DNA of 64,000 nt from Puccinia triticina (lineage: Eukaryota > Basidiomycota > Pucciniomycetes > Pucciniales > Pucciniaceae). The notes beneath the pieces are model-generated. The model had not been told where the DNA came from. It did not search any database and worked only from the letters and a program-made list of their open reading frames with translations. Every line of letters starts with the position of its first letter. Position 1 is the first letter of the stretch. The stretch is taken from assembly GCF_026914185.1 (NCBI RefSeq), contig NC_070562.1, positions 3,720,001-3,784,000 of the forward strand. Direction: 5' to 3'. Positions 11,272 through 26,245 of this stretch are shown here, piece after piece. Both the position numbers and the translations under genes were made by a program.

Positions 11272-12636
11272 TGCAATTTATGACACATTATAAAAGGAAG
11301 TACCAAGGGTCTTCATAAGAAATCTTCCCTCCACTCAATTATTATAAAAAGCTCCAGAGTGCTTTGTACTTTTTTTTGTAAGCCTCTCTAGTGAGACTGG
11401 GCCACTGCCCAGACCTGCTCACCATGAGTGGCTTAGTCAAGCTCGCATTAGACTCAAGCTGACTCAAGTCCCTCCCCAAGCAGGAAGCTCACCATGAAAA
11501 AAGTGATGTGAATAGGTGTCAGGTGACATGCAGTAACCTGCAGTAACATGTGTTGAAAGTCCAGGGGTACTCCAACAATACACCCCTTGAATAAAAATAG
11601 CCCCCTTGTCATTATCAAGGGGGTTTCAACAATTGTTCCTGGGAGTAAGGTTGGAATAAAGGCTGGAAGTAGCTTCACATCCCCTCATTTTTTTAATGGT
11701 GAAGGTGCTTGCACCCCGCAAGCACAGGTGTTCAGTTCAGCAGGCTGCCAAGCGTGTACAGCCTTTCTGTCAAACGCACAAAGTGCGGGAGAGGCTTGTG
11801 TCTAAAACATGCATGCTTGCGTGTCACAGTTGGGCTTCTGAGGTCCTTTTTTTTGTAAAAATCCTGTAAAATACACACAGCCACCCAGTGGATAATGAAA
11901 TTGGGCAGGGTGTGCCCAAGATGGGGGTCTTCATCCCCATCAAGAAGGATCTTGAATTTTTCAAAAACTGTATGTGTAGGACTTTTTACAAGCCAATTTT
12001 AGTCCAGCATGACTTTTTTTTTTTTCTTCAAACCAAACCATTGCTTATCTAATCAATAGAGGACAAGACAGCCATCCCAGGATAGTAAATAGAAACATTT
12101 TGGAGGAATTTTGTGAAGGAGGGATCCTGGTTGAGAAGCCAAGAATCAACTTAAGTTCAATCCTGAAGAGCAGATTTTTGGATTTTTGTGATCTTGCAAA
12201 AATTCCTGCTGGTCCAATTTTCAGAATATTCTTTTGAAAATTGGATGAGCAGATCTGCACAATCCTCCTCTATCTCCCACCAAACTTTTTACCTCCGGTG
12301 AGATGGATGTCCAGGAGGTGCAGCCGTCCAAAAGTCGGCTACATCCAAAAGTGGCCAACCGTGACGCGGTTGTAAGTCGGTTTTAGACTCCAGTCCCTCC
12401 TTCGGAGCTGCCCGCCCCCCCGCAGAAGAGGGACTTCCACAAGTTCGGCAGGCAGCAGGCTGCCGGGTGCGGGGCTGCACCGTCTTGATGCTCGATCACC
12501 GGGGGACAGCTTCACAAACACCGTTGATTCTATTGACTTTCAGCCTGGAGCCACCATCAGGTACACGGCCAGTCGGACACCACACCATTTGATCGAAACT
12601 CAGATACCAATTTGAGTACAGTACACCTAACGCAAG
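11272..12636. other. spacer and 5' flank of SRP54
   Basis: No coding region is supported. Positions 11364-11447 hold a hairpin of the AAGCCTCTC...GGCTTAGT type seen in the MULE-derived MITEs further along. The last few hundred bases before 12637 should hold the SRP54 promoter, but no defined TATA box is evident. Confidence 0.35.
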
Positions 12637-15512
<2,876 letters not shown>

Positions 15513-17672
15513 AATGCGCTCAGCCACCTATCTTCCCACCTGCTTCTTATTTCCCATGGGTCGTCTATCCTATCTTGCGTAGGCAACTGGAAATGTGTCG
15601 CGTGGTGGTCTGACAAAAAACGTCTTTTTCATTTATGCTCATAGATTTTGTATATTTTACTTGCATCACTAGATATCCCCAGCTTGATGGTTAGATCAAA
15701 CGAAATAAAGCTTGGTTGGTTTTGCTGCTCGCGCTGCCCGTGCAATCCGGACGCTGAAGTGGCAGTGGAGAGGTTCCGCAGATACATACATTGACAGAGA
15801 GAACTGAGCACCCTTCCCCCAACTGAATTCACGCCTCTCGATCGAAAGGCCTGGTGCGCCTGAAATTTGATGTTCGATCCTCTTGAGCGGACCTGGGTGT
15901 TCAGCTCGTTCTGTCAAGCGGCTCGAGTCATACTTGAGCAAAGAGGAGATTGTGGAAGCTTGCTATGTATTGGCCTGCAGACATGCGCCCTTTTCTTTTA
16001 GACAGCAGACAGGCCGGTGAGCCTGGCATTCCGACTGCTTGTGCATGGAGGGGCAGCTCGATCGCGACTCCTGTGCGGAAAAGTCCGGTTGGTGGATCCA
16101 GTAAGAAGATGATCTGAATCCTGATTCCTATGGCTTCTCTGATCCCCTTTCAATCTCTCCTGTCTGGGTGTCTCTTTTCGAAAAGGAGCGCTTCTGGTCC
16201 TCTTCGAGTACATATGTATCTCAATCAGATCCCGTCATTAGGTGGCTCGCTCCTTAGCGCACCCTCTGCTTCCATACAAACCTCGCCTGGCGGGCTCCCA
16301 TTTTATCTTTACGATGTCGATTATACCCACACTGTCACCCCTTGATAGGCTCCTAGTTTTTGGGAGTTTGTTTGAGACCAAAATCAAGCATTGTGCTTCT
16401 TGAGCTCCTTTGCACGTAGATTGCGCGTGTCACAGATATTTATCTTTCTCGATAGATCGTTTATTTAAATACTAGTCTCCATGGAATTGAAGCGGCAAGG
16501 GATACTGAATTGGGTTGGGTGTGGTGCAAGTGCTGAGATTTGTTGCGGATTCATAGGTGCTTGAGTTGCAGGGCTTAAAAACTTACGTCTATCATCTTGA
16601 GGTAAAGACCTGCGACCCATCGAGGTCTCATTGTAGACCCGAATGGTGTAACCTTTTGCGGAAATCAAGTCCTATTGCTAATATGGCCACTCCAAGTCTC
16701 TCCATCTTGGAAAACACAATTATTGAAACAAATCAAAACCCCACTTCAACTTCAACAAGACCCATGTATGTCTTGATCCGCTGCGAGTCGCTTATCGATC
16801 TCTATCTCCTATTTCCTCCCCTGTGTGAGCTGATAAGTTTTTGTACTGCTCTGCGCAAATGGGACGGACAAAAGTACACGTTTCGAGTCCTTGGGCTCCA
16901 GACTCAGAGCCTAGAGGACGGGACGTTCCATCAAATTCAGCCTTGATTCTTGATCGGGGGTAATCCTGGGTAATCGACAGCTTCATAAATACAACCTTAA
17001 AGGTTAAAGTTTAAACTAATTATTGCCAGGATCCATGATCAGGAATCCAGGATCCATGCGAGCGCTCTGTGGCCTTGGCAATATCCATATGAATCATTTT
17101 CAGATTTTCACTTTGTCTGCAACAAGAAATTTCAACAGGGTGTTTATGGGGTTGGTATCCATCGTCCGGACTGTTTTCCTTTCATTAGTTAGGAAAATAA
17201 AACAACAGCAAAATATGGGGAAGCGACCGTCTGTTGCGACCGATGTATGGGTTTACATAGGCTGGTTTAGGTGACCCGCTTCGCAGTAGAGTGAGCGCAT
17301 ACATGTTTATCCTCATATATTCATACGTCATCGCTCAGTGTGCTGCTTTCTAAAGCCATAGCCTATAGACTCGATCTGACTCGATCGATAGATTTTACCT
17401 GACTTTACACGTTGAGAAAAGGTTTTGTCCTCATTTCTCTGCCTAATCAAGTTATATAATTGTTATAGCCAAGCAACCAGTTTCGGTCTCTGTTGACCAT
17501 CCACCCTGAAAGTCAAAGACCCACCAAGAAGTTAGAACAGACAGGCTCACCCTTCACCCTCCTCACCATCCAATCCACATCAGACTCCCCAGGTCCCAAC
17601 CTCGGCCGACCACAGCCCACTGCCACTCGTCCTCCCCAAAACAGATTCACTTGCGATCGCTCAGCACCCTAC
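15513..17672. other. intergenic region between SRP54 and G6PD
   Basis: This 2.2-kb host spacer holds the 3' end of SRP54 and the promoter of the next gene. Short open frames on both strands lack motifs, signal peptides or plausible splice structures. An in-frame upstream ATG for G6PD exists at 17493. Confidence 0.5.
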
Positions 17673-20118
17673 ATGGCTTCCGACATCCCCTCGTGCGGTG
17701 GCTCAAATGCCGGACAGCTAAAGGAAAACACTATCATCGTCGTCTTAGGGGCCAGCGGTGATCTCGCAAAGAAAAAGGTCAGTTTAATATATCCATATGG
17801 ATATGGGTCCTTCTCTGTGCTTCCTCTTCCTCGTCCCAGTTTCTCCCTTCATTTTCTCTCCCCTCCAGAATCCTCCCTGGGCACTTATCTTCGGATTGAT
17901 TTCATATGACAATCCATAAATTTCGTTATTCTACTCGGCCCCTCATGCTCTATCTCCTTTTTTTATTCATTGCAGAGTTTGTATGATTTTACTCATTTCT
18001 ATCCCTCTTGTTCATTTAGACCTTCCCAGCTCTTTTCGGATTATATTTCAATGGATTTTTGCCCGCAGGTACACGAATAATTGGCTATGCAAGAACAAAG
18101 ATGGAGCAAGAGGAGTTTCACAAACGAGTATCTCAATGTATCAAAGCACCCATACCGGCGATGAAGAAGAAATTAGAGGAATATCTAGGGATCTGCAGTT
18201 ACGTTGACGGTCAATATAACGAAGATGCCAGCTTCCAAAAGCTAGAGGAGGTCATTAAGGAAAAGGAGAAGGATTTCAAAGGCTCCGATCGTCACAGAAT
18301 CTTCTATATGGCCTTGCCCCCGAGTGTTTTCATCGACGTTGCGAACGGTTTGAAGAAGAATAACGTGCGTGATAATCCAGTCAAATATGATCAGTATAGA
18401 GGAATTGGATTTAACTTCAAAACACCTCATGGAGGGCCTTCGTCGCCTGACTCGATTTTTTTCTTAGTACTCGCCCAATGGATTCAATCGGATTGTCGTC
18501 GAGAAACCTTTTGGTATGGATCTTCCAACCAGTCGTCAGCTGATGGGCAACCTAAAGGCATTGTGGAAGGAAGAAGAGGTAAGCACAACGGTCCCCCTGA
18601 TGGTGATAAATACTTGACATGCCTAGATGAGCTCGGGTATTAATGACCCAGCAAGCTTCTCTCAGACTTTCCGGATCGATCATTACCTCGGTAAAGAAAT
18701 GGTCAAGAACCTGTTGGTGCTGCGATTTGGAAATGTCATACTAGACGCTTCTTTCAACAAGAACTTGATATCGAACGTCCAAATCACATTCAAAGAACCT
18801 TTTGGAACGGAAGGGCGAGGTGGCTACTTTGATGAGTTTGGAATCATTCGAGACGTGATGCAAAATCGTTAGTTTCGCTTTAGAATCTCACCGAGTTGAT
18901 ATCAGAAAAAGATGAGCCACTGATCTTATTCTTTGCTTACTACTTCCTTTTTGATTAACACTCCCAAATTCAAAGATCTGCTTCAAGTCCTATCTCTGTT
19001 GACGATGGAGAGACCTGTCTCATTCTCTGCGGAGGATATCAGAGATGAAAAAGTCAAGATTTTAAGATTTATTCCCCCTATTCAGCGAGAACATTCTCTG
19101 CTTGGGCAGTACACCGGGGCGGACGGCAAGCCAGGTTACTTGGATGATGATACTGTGCCTAAAGGTTCTATCTGCCCCACATTTGCGGCACTAGTTCTAT
19201 ACATCAACTCTCCCCGGTGGGAGGGTGTGCCGTTTGTTCTAAGGGCTGGAAAGGCTCTTAACGAACAAAAAACAGAGATTCGCATTCAGTTGAGTCAGGG
19301 TTTGAATTTACAGGTGTTTATACAACGCTTACTCCTCACTTTGTTATCATTGTTTGCCATCAGGTACAAGGACGTCACCCAAGGTATCTTTAAAGATATT
19401 GCTAGAAATGAGCTTGTAATCCGAGTTCAGCCGGGAGAAGCCGTGTACCTGAAGATGAATGCCAAAGCGCCAGGATTGGCCATGAAATCAGTCTCAACAG
19501 AAATGGATTTGACCTACAAAAGACGGTTTAGCGACTTGAAGATTCCTGAGGCGTGAGTCTTTTCAACATGAAACTGAGAGATCAAGCGACTGGTTTTTGA
19601 ACAAAAATTTCTTGTTCATTAATCCGCTTGCCTTCATCTTACAAAGCTACGAAGCCCTGATCTTGGACGCTATCAAAGGAGATCGATCAAACTTCGTTCG
19701 AGACGATGAGCTAGAAATTGCATGGAAAATTTTCACGTACGCGCAACGCTCTGCCCAATCATTTTCATTGAAAGAAGTATCAATTAATTGATCACCTGTC
19801 CAAATTTTCAACTCACGGTCGATGGAACAGGCCGTTACTACACTACATCGATCGTGAGTACATTTTTTTCCAAAGAAAATGATGATCTTGGACATCTCTT
19901 TACTTCGACTGGTTCCCAATTATTCCAGAGGAAAAACCAAAGCCGGAACCGTACGCATATGGCTCGCGAGGTCCAGAGGGCTTAGATGACTTTATCACCA
20001 AACGTAAGCTCTCCTTGTAAACATGTGTTTAAACTATAAACTTACCTGTAGTTTTTCTGGTCCGGTTTTCACAGATGCTGGATACCAAAGATTTACACAG
20101 GGATATAAGTCAGTATAA
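17673..20118 (+). CDS. ZWF1: glucose-6-phosphate 1-dehydrogenase
   Basis: G6PD oxidises glucose 6-phosphate with NADP+ in the first step of the oxidative pentose phosphate pathway, in the cytosol. Ten exons join in frame to 511 residues, the usual family length: 17673-17777, 18020-18364, 18468-18578, 18627-18867, 18976-19288, 19364-19552, 19647-19736, 19831-19853, 19929-20003, 20075-20118. Motifs: the nucleotide-binding [23 protein letters not shown], the catalytic [44 protein letters not shown] and YGSRGPEG. Exon 8 is only 23 nt. The ATG at 17673 ([10 protein letters not shown]) was chosen by family length; an in-frame ATG at 17493 would add 60 residues. The last residues read QGYKSV then TAA where the family usually has YKW, so a further spliced exon is possible. 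It appears intact. Confidence 0.94.
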
Positions 20119-20725
20119 ATATTGTGAGTATATATTATTGTCATGAGGTATGCGAGCGGAAAAACGCTTCATGAAGAAGGGTACCTACTGATTTGAATTG
20201 ATCGCTTGTTTGATTTGAACCTTTCGAATAAGATGGCCTGTACAATCAGTTCTATATTAGGGATCTCAGATTATGTACCCCTTCAGCAATCAAATGCCGC
20301 AAAACTGTAAAGAGAACGGCGAGAAATTGACCGATCACATCTTAACTCTGACTCTTATACATAACTTCTGAGCTTTGTCCACTGCTTTTTTGCTAATTTC
20401 AAGGATCATTCTTCTTAAAGCGGAGATTTTTTTCATGGTGGAACTGAGCGATATACAATGTATACGAGTATAATATATAAAGAAAATACATGCTATCTGA
20501 TTATTGTTATCATTATTTTCATACGTAAATCAGGCTGGGCCCTCACGCATGAAAATAGCTTATGTTCAAGGTATTTTATTATTATTATCGCGAGTGCTGA
20601 ACTTTCAATTCCGCACTAGTAGTTTCAACAAAACCTGGATGTATGTTGCTTTTTCATAATTGTATCATTGACTTGATTTGGCAATTATGGTATTCAAAAT
20701 TGCATAAGTCACTGTTTACATAAAA
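20119..20725. other. 3' flank of G6PD
   Basis: AT-rich sequence with no gene seen. Its last bases (20709-20725, ending TTTACATAAAA) are the left edge of a palindromic element split by Helitron H2. Confidence 0.5.
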
Positions 20726-21804
20726 CTAGAGTTCAAGGCGGCTACGCCGCTGCACTTTGGTAAAATAATATAACCCACACCCCCACCCCACTTCTTTTAT
20801 GTGATGAACTGGATAATTCAGGAGGGAAGAGCCTCAAAGAACATGCACAATATATCTGAACAGCCTCAAATTTCAAAACAGAATGAAGTTTCAAGCAGTG
20901 CTATTTTCTCAGACAAAAAAACTTTTTTCCAAATCAGATAATATGTGAGCTAATCTGGAGGGAGTGGGCCAGGCCTAAACCTGTAGATCAGGGGATGATC
21001 AAAACTTGCTCCAAATAAGATTGTAGTGTTGGAATTCTCTTTCTTACTTTAACATCAATTTCCCTTTCCTGTCACTCACAATCCCATGACTGTCACTTCA
21101 TTTTCTTATATTGTTATTATTATGCACCTCTCATGCATATCATGTAATCACGGTCTGCACAATATTTATCTGCTATTTAAAAGTTTGTTTTCTCATTCAA
21201 GCAATTTCATCATCAGTTCTCAACCAAATTGGTTCTCAAGTTGAACACCTTTAGCCTGCTTCTCAAGTACCTCTTGCATCAATACTAAGTAAATTTGACT
21301 AATTTCTATAGTTTAAGCATATAAAACTCAGTTTGACCTTGGCAAATCTGCCACTCTCAATTCTCCAGTTGTTTCAGCATTTCAAAGCAAGGTGCAGGTC
21401 TGATATGCTCTTTTATTTCCATATATAGCATCATGGCTTTGTCTGAAAGGGTAATAAGCAGGAACCAGCCCAATATTGATATGAAGGATCAAAGATGCTG
21501 TGGTACATGTATCAGCATCAGGAGCCAGCTGGAGTCCACCATGAGGTTGTTGACACTACCCACCGTTTCTCTCCAGGTGCACCACAGCTGTTAGGATCTG
21601 TGGACATAATGACGTCCGACTTGTTGACATAATTACACTGACCTATGTATGTCAGTAAATGGACAACAAAAACAAACAAATACACAGCATACACAAAACA
21701 AAACTGAAATCCAAGTACAATGAACCAGGGATGATTGAGGGTACACACTGAACCAATTTGAGGGAGTAGTTGTGTAGACAAACATCTATGCTGCTGTTGA
21801 TCAA

Positions 21805-22270
21805 CACTGGGTCGCTACGCTACGCTACACTATTTCAGCGCTACGTGTTAGCGTAGCGGCAAAAAGCGCCCATCTGTTTTGCATAGCGTTAGCGCGCTGT
21901 TAGCGCCGCTACGCTGCGCTAATTTTCAGCGGCGCTAACAGCGCGACAATTCTTTGTTAGTGTCAGCGCGCCGCTACAGTCGCTACGCTACGCTGCGCTG
22001 CGCTACAGCGCTTTTAGCGGAAAAAAAGCCCTTTTTTCCCGCTAAAGGCGCTGTAGCGCAGCGTAGCGCGCGCTCTTTTGCGCCCTGCATGTTTAGCGTT
22101 AGCGCAATTGCGCGCATCTGCGCTAACGCTACGCTATCCGCTAAAATAGCTGCGCACCGCGTGCGCGTAGAGTTAGCACATATCCGTGCAATTGCGCTAA
22201 CGCTACGCTAAAAAATAGCGCATTTGCGCTGCACTACGCTACACTAACCGCTATGGTTAGCGTAGCGAAC
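21805..22270. repeat. GCTACGCTAACGC-type palindromic simple repeat
   Basis: An irregular array of GTTAGCGTAGC and its complement GCTACGCTAAC, plus GCGCTGTAGCGC and GCGCTAACGC, over about 465 bp. Many stretches are self-complementary. It lies within Helitron H2 and has no coding content. Confidence 0.8.
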
Positions 22271-22299
22271 CAGTGTTGTGTTGATGGTGATCAGGGTGG

Positions 22300-23260
22300 G
22301 TATTTTTTCCAAATTGGGTTCAAGGGTTGGAAGTTAGTTCCTCGGCTCTCCTCTTTGTCATTGCTTTGGGTGTAGGCCCTCATCTTGGGTTGGGATGGAG
22401 TAGTGATAATTTTATGGAAGATCACCTGGAGTCTTCCGTTCACAGTCGCCGGTCCACCGTGATCATGGGCTCGGACCATAGGCGTGAGAAGGGCGACGCT
22501 AGAGGCGGTGTATTTGCGGGAGAAGTTGGCCGGGCGCTGCTTCTACGGGCATGGTGGGGTGGGCTGCTTGGAGAAGGAGCTGAGCAAGAGCCGCAAGATT
22601 GCATTGGAATAGATCGGAATCATTGGTGAAGACGTCCGACGTGGAGAAGAGGCGGTTGAGTTGCTGACGCTCATCCAACGCAGGTCTTCCTTCAAACTCG
22701 TGGGTGACCAATGGCCACTATATTATTCAGTTATAGCAGCTGCAGTGTGTGGTGGAACGTCGTGTCGCTGTGTGGAGAGAATCAGGTTCTGGATCATCTC
22801 GATGTCCATTAATGGGGAAAGATGCCCTCGGACGGAGAGCCCTGACTTTTGTTTGTCTGCTGTGCGGGATAAGCTCAATATCTTCACAGATTTAACGCCG
22901 ACGAGGCCGAGGGCGCCTGACTATCCAAGCTCGATGCAAATGGACCTGTGGGTTGTTGTTCTTTGGCTTGCGATGGACCAGGTTGTTTGGCCAATGCATC
23001 CAGTACCTCATCCTTCTTGCCAGAGTCTTTGTCTGCTGACAGCACCACAAATGATGAAACAACATGTCATCCACGGTAGCGTCCGATGAGGAGGTTAGTA
23101 AAGGTATAATGGCTTACAAGGAAGGCAGGCCAGCCGCCCGATTAGTAATTTTGAGTTTGTCAAGGGAGGTGCGGGTGGGCAGGACGCCGGGGAGGACATG
23201 ATTTTTTCTGGAGTCAAAGCTGATCATCAGAGCATCCACATCCGTTGCTAAGTTAGTCTG
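22300..23260 (-). pseudogene. unrecognised gene fragment carried by H2
   Basis: This GC-richer block has exon-like minus-strand frames. From the right: LMISFDSRKNHVLPGVLP and TSLDKLKITNRAAGLPSL, then an apparent intron (donor GTAAGC near 23118), then DEVLDALANQPGPSQAKEQQ, then IEMIQNLILSTQRHD, then LDERQQLNRLFSTSDVFTND and AALAQLLLQAAHPTMPVEAA. The composition and splice-like borders suggest host exons carried by the Helitron, in the Helitron's own orientation. I do not recognise the parent gene. The pieces do not form one open frame. Confidence 0.4.
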
Positions 23261-23577
23261 GACTAACTAGCTCGGATTACGGTCGGAGTAGGCTAATCCG
23301 AGTGGCCGACTGCATTGGTGTAGATTGGGAGGTCCGAGGCTGTTGGAGATTATGTGATTAGGTGCCTGTATGGTATGTGTTTGGCACCTAAACACATAGA
23401 GTTCATGCCATTGAGCATGATGCATATGCATTTTGGAGGTTAGTCCAAGGACTAGTGGGGGCTAGATTTATACCCCACTAGCTCCAAACCAAGCTCCGGG
23501 TCAAGTTGATCCCCGGTTGATCCAACCCGATGCGGGTGCGGGGTCGAACTAAGTGCCCTAATCCGGGCTAACTTAGC
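23247..23577. repeat. MITE-like inverted repeat
   Basis: GCTAAGTTAG(T/C)C(T/C)GGA occurs at 23247 and in reverse complement ending at 23577, with further matches inward and CATCCG-like strings just outside. The exact ends and target duplication are not resolved. Confidence 0.5.
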
Positions 23578-23899
23578 GCCCGGTGCGGATGGTCTCAGGA
23601 CGTGGAAGGGGAAGTAGGAGGGGGGGTTGGCCGTTGAAGCGTTTGAGGAGCCCCGGGGAGAGCGGAGGTATTGTTGCCAGGCATAGTTTTGGGCGAACTT
23701 AGCACAAGTCCCTTGCCTGCCGGGGGGCAGGGACGCAAAGCGGAGTGCGACCTCCCGTCAGAGAGGGACTTGTGTGCAATCCATGATTCCTGGCGTGAGA
23801 GCCCCGCGTGCAGTTAGATGAGTCACCTGTAGCAACACCAGTACGATACTGGCCTGAATAGATTTTGGATGTACAATAACCTCACACAATATCAGCTAG

Positions 23900-24477
23900 C
23901 GAACTTAACTAAGTCCCTCTCTCGCCTGAGGCTTTGCCGGAGGGACTTATGACTTATCAGGAATTCTCGCGTGAGAGAACCGGATATTTCAGCCCTCATT
24001 TTGTTACATCCGCCGTATCTCATTTAATTCTCAACCATCATTCACAAGACCAACTTTTTATACATTGCATGCTTTTTCTTATATTTTACACATTTTTCAG
24101 ATTGTCTATTTCTTAACTCAAAGTTTTTAAACATTGGATTGAGAAAATAATAATTCAATAAAAGTACAGCGCTTTGGCTGAGCGCGCTCGGACCTTTTCT
24201 GTGTGATCCGGTCAATTTCTTCAAAAATGAGACTTTTCAAAAAATAAAAGAGGGATGAAGATTGAGGCAAGGGAGTCTGAAATTATATGAGAAGGAGGGG
24301 CAGATGCAGGCATACCATCCACCAAAATCTTAGAAGGTTTACGATGGTCAGAATTGAGTTCTGGTGGTTCAAAGGAAATCACCACCAAAACAAAAATATC
24401 TCTCATGCAAGAATCCCTGATTAGTCATAAGTCCCTCCGGCAAAGCCTCAGGCAAGAGAGGGACTTAGTTAAGTTCG
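23900..24477. mobile_element. MULE-type MITE, 9-bp TSD ATCAGCTAG
   Basis: Terminal inverted repeats CGAACTTAACTAAGTCCCTC enclose 578 bp, and ATCAGCTAG is duplicated exactly at 23891-23899 and 24478-24486. A 9-bp duplication is the hallmark of Mutator-like elements. Just inside each end lies a strong hairpin made of AAGTCCCTC and GAGGGACTT around GCCTGAGGC. The body has no transposase. Its right half is related to 25598-25842. Confidence 0.85.
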
Positions 24478-24486
24478 ATCAGCTAG

Positions 24487-25194
24487 CATTGCGCCAAGAT
24501 GATGAAAAAAAGACCGGATAGGGTGGGGTAAGGCTTACAAGAGGATGTTTTGACTGGACAAGACAACCAGTTGTTGGCGACGCGAGTAAAAAGGGCTGGT
24601 TGTGGTGGCCTAGTGCAAAGGAAACAGCTTTAGGTGCAAAAAACGGTTGAGTTTTCCTCAATGAGACACCTAGACTTCAGGCAACAGTTGCTGTGGCAGT
24701 GTGGCATAGCGGCAGCAGGAGGGGTAGCCAATAGTGTGATAGGATTTGAGACCCAAAGAAGTTAAAAGGAGAGTGATCGCCAACTTTTTATTCCCCAGGG
24801 CAATTGGGGATGCTGCACTTCCAGCTACCCATTGTCCTCAACCCCTCCGCTGTTGCACGTGCGCAGTTTGAGGGGCAAAGAGTGGGCCCCCCACTGGTCA
24901 GTAGCCTTTGCTGCGGGCCGGGGGCCTTCACGTCCAACCTTTTTGACCCGTGCGCTTGACGCGGGCTGGAGGTTGAGCCTGGGCGCACAGCAATACTGAT
25001 GTTGGAAGGCTAGGTTGAGAATTTGAAGTGCTACATTTTTTTTGATTAATATAGAAAAGTTGTGGATTTTGCATTGGTTTTTTGTACAATGGGGAAACTC
25101 AAGATTTTTTTTTTCTCAGTTTGTGTGTTTACAGGGGGAACCCTTGATTTTTTTTTGAGGGTTCTGGAAAATCTGTGTCTTTAATAAACTTGGA
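24487..25194. other. 5' part of Helitron H2, no gene
   Basis: The stretch between the MITE and the Helitron 5' end. No coding region or RNA gene is supported. Confidence 0.4.
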
Positions 25195-25510
25195 TCATAA
25201 AGCCAATTTTGGCTGGGAGATGTCAGCGTGCATAAAACTTAGGGCCTGTACCATGGGCCTCAATGTTGAGAAATTTCAATCATTTTTGCCCTGTACACAA
25301 AAATTGAAAACTAGCGGAGGGTTCAAATGTTGAAATTTGTCACATTTGGGCTCAAGCCTACATTTTGGCTAGGCTCAGTTTTTGTCCCAAGAAATTTTGA
25401 GGCAAATAAATTTGGAAAATTTCAATTTTCATGCCCTATGGTACCGGCCCTTAAAGTGACATCTCCCAGCCAAAATTGCAGTTTATGATTTTATGTAAAA
25501 AAATCTTATG
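25195..25510. repeat. palindromic element, right part (left part lies beyond H2)
   Basis: AATTTTGGCTGGGAGATGTCA at about 25206 faces its reverse complement at about 25458, and the palindrome extends outward to ACATAAAATCATAAA. On the left side it is cut by Helitron H2, so its left edge is at about 20709. A Harbinger-type MITE sits in the centre. Confidence 0.7.
25242..25450. mobile_element. Harbinger-type MITE, TSD TTA
   Basis: A 209-bp element with inverted ends GGGCC(T/G)GTACCAT(G/A)GGGC, flanked by TTA on both sides (25239-25241 and 25451-25453). TTA targets and GGGCC-starting termini are typical of PIF/Harbinger MITEs. There is no coding content. Confidence 0.7.
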
Positions 25511-25842
25511 CAATTTTGAATACCATAAATATACCAAGAAATTGGAATCTATTGCAAAAAAAGTGATCAATGGAGAACTTCCCCTCACAATCAGGTACAA
25601 ACTTAACTAAGTCCCTCCCCTGCCTGAGGCTTTGCCAGAGGGACTTATGACTAATCTACATTTCTTGCATGAGAGATATTTTTGTTTTGGTGGTGTTTTG
25701 CTTAGAACCACCAGAACTCAACCCTGATTATCCCAAACCTTCTAAGTTTTCAGTGGCTGGTACGCCTGCATCTGCCCCTCCTTTTGATATAATTTCAGAC
25801 TCCCCCACCTGCATCTTCACCTTCCTTTTATTTTTTTACAAT

Positions 25843-26245
25843 GGGGCATGCTAAATGCACCCCAAGCTTTTGCTTCATGTACACCAAAGAAATGGGGTAC
25901 CCAGTTGGGTACCCCAGTAAGCTTGGGGTACTGGTAAATACACCCCAGTTTGCATGGGGTATTCACCTGAGCACCCCAAAATAGTTGGTGTACCGGGACA
26001 CAGAGACTCAATCTTGGGGTAAAACCTCTTATACCCCAAGTAAATTGGTGTGCACAGTGCGCGCACCCCAAAAGCAACCGCTGGTCAACAGATTTGCACC
26101 CCAATTCAAAAATTAATGGGGTGCATCCCCGAGCACACCAAGAACTTGGGGTGCATCTTGGGGTGTGATTGAATTTGTGGGGTAAATTAGGGAGAAAACC
26201 ATGAGTGGTGTACAGGCTTTCATCGTACTTGAAAAAGTTCAAGTT
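25843..26245. repeat. left terminal region of the MULE
   Basis: About 400 bp made of repeated TTGGGGTGCA / TGCACCCCAA half-sites at irregular 25-45 bp spacing, often face to face. The terminal GGGGCATGCTAAATGCACCC matches the opposite end of the element. Confidence 0.75.

Larger units (their letters stand above)
20726..25194 (-). mobile_element. Helitron H2
   Basis: On the minus strand the 5' end at 25194 reads A|TCCAAGTTTATTAAAGAC and the 3' end has the hairpin GCAGCGGCGTAGCCGCC followed by CTAG (20726-20729) and T. Removing it joins ...TTTACATAAAA to TCATAAAGCC..., which matches the reverse complement of 25458-25505, the other arm of the host palindrome, so both ends are placed to the base. 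The element is non-autonomous (4469 bp) and carries a palindromic repeat field, a gene fragment and two MITEs. Confidence 0.8.

Noticed and set aside
16557..16946. 129-residue open frame between SRP54 and G6PD
   Set aside because: It starts from a non-ATG codon, has no motif or signal peptide and no support from splice or start context.
17065..17084. Short match GGCCTTGGCAATATCC to the AspRS fragment at 10242
   Set aside because: Only about 16 bases match and the surrounding sequence is unrelated, so chance is sufficient.
22327..22629. Plus-strand frame in the GC-rich part of H2
   Set aside because: The minus-strand exon-like blocks have better splice borders and composition; the plus frame is likely a shadow.
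24221..25854. Similar 61-residue frames MRDIFVLVV at 24221-24406 and 25669-25854 as a conserved small protein
   Set aside because: Both lie in copies of the same MULE-type MITE, so similarity follows from the repeat; there is no sign of selection on the protein.
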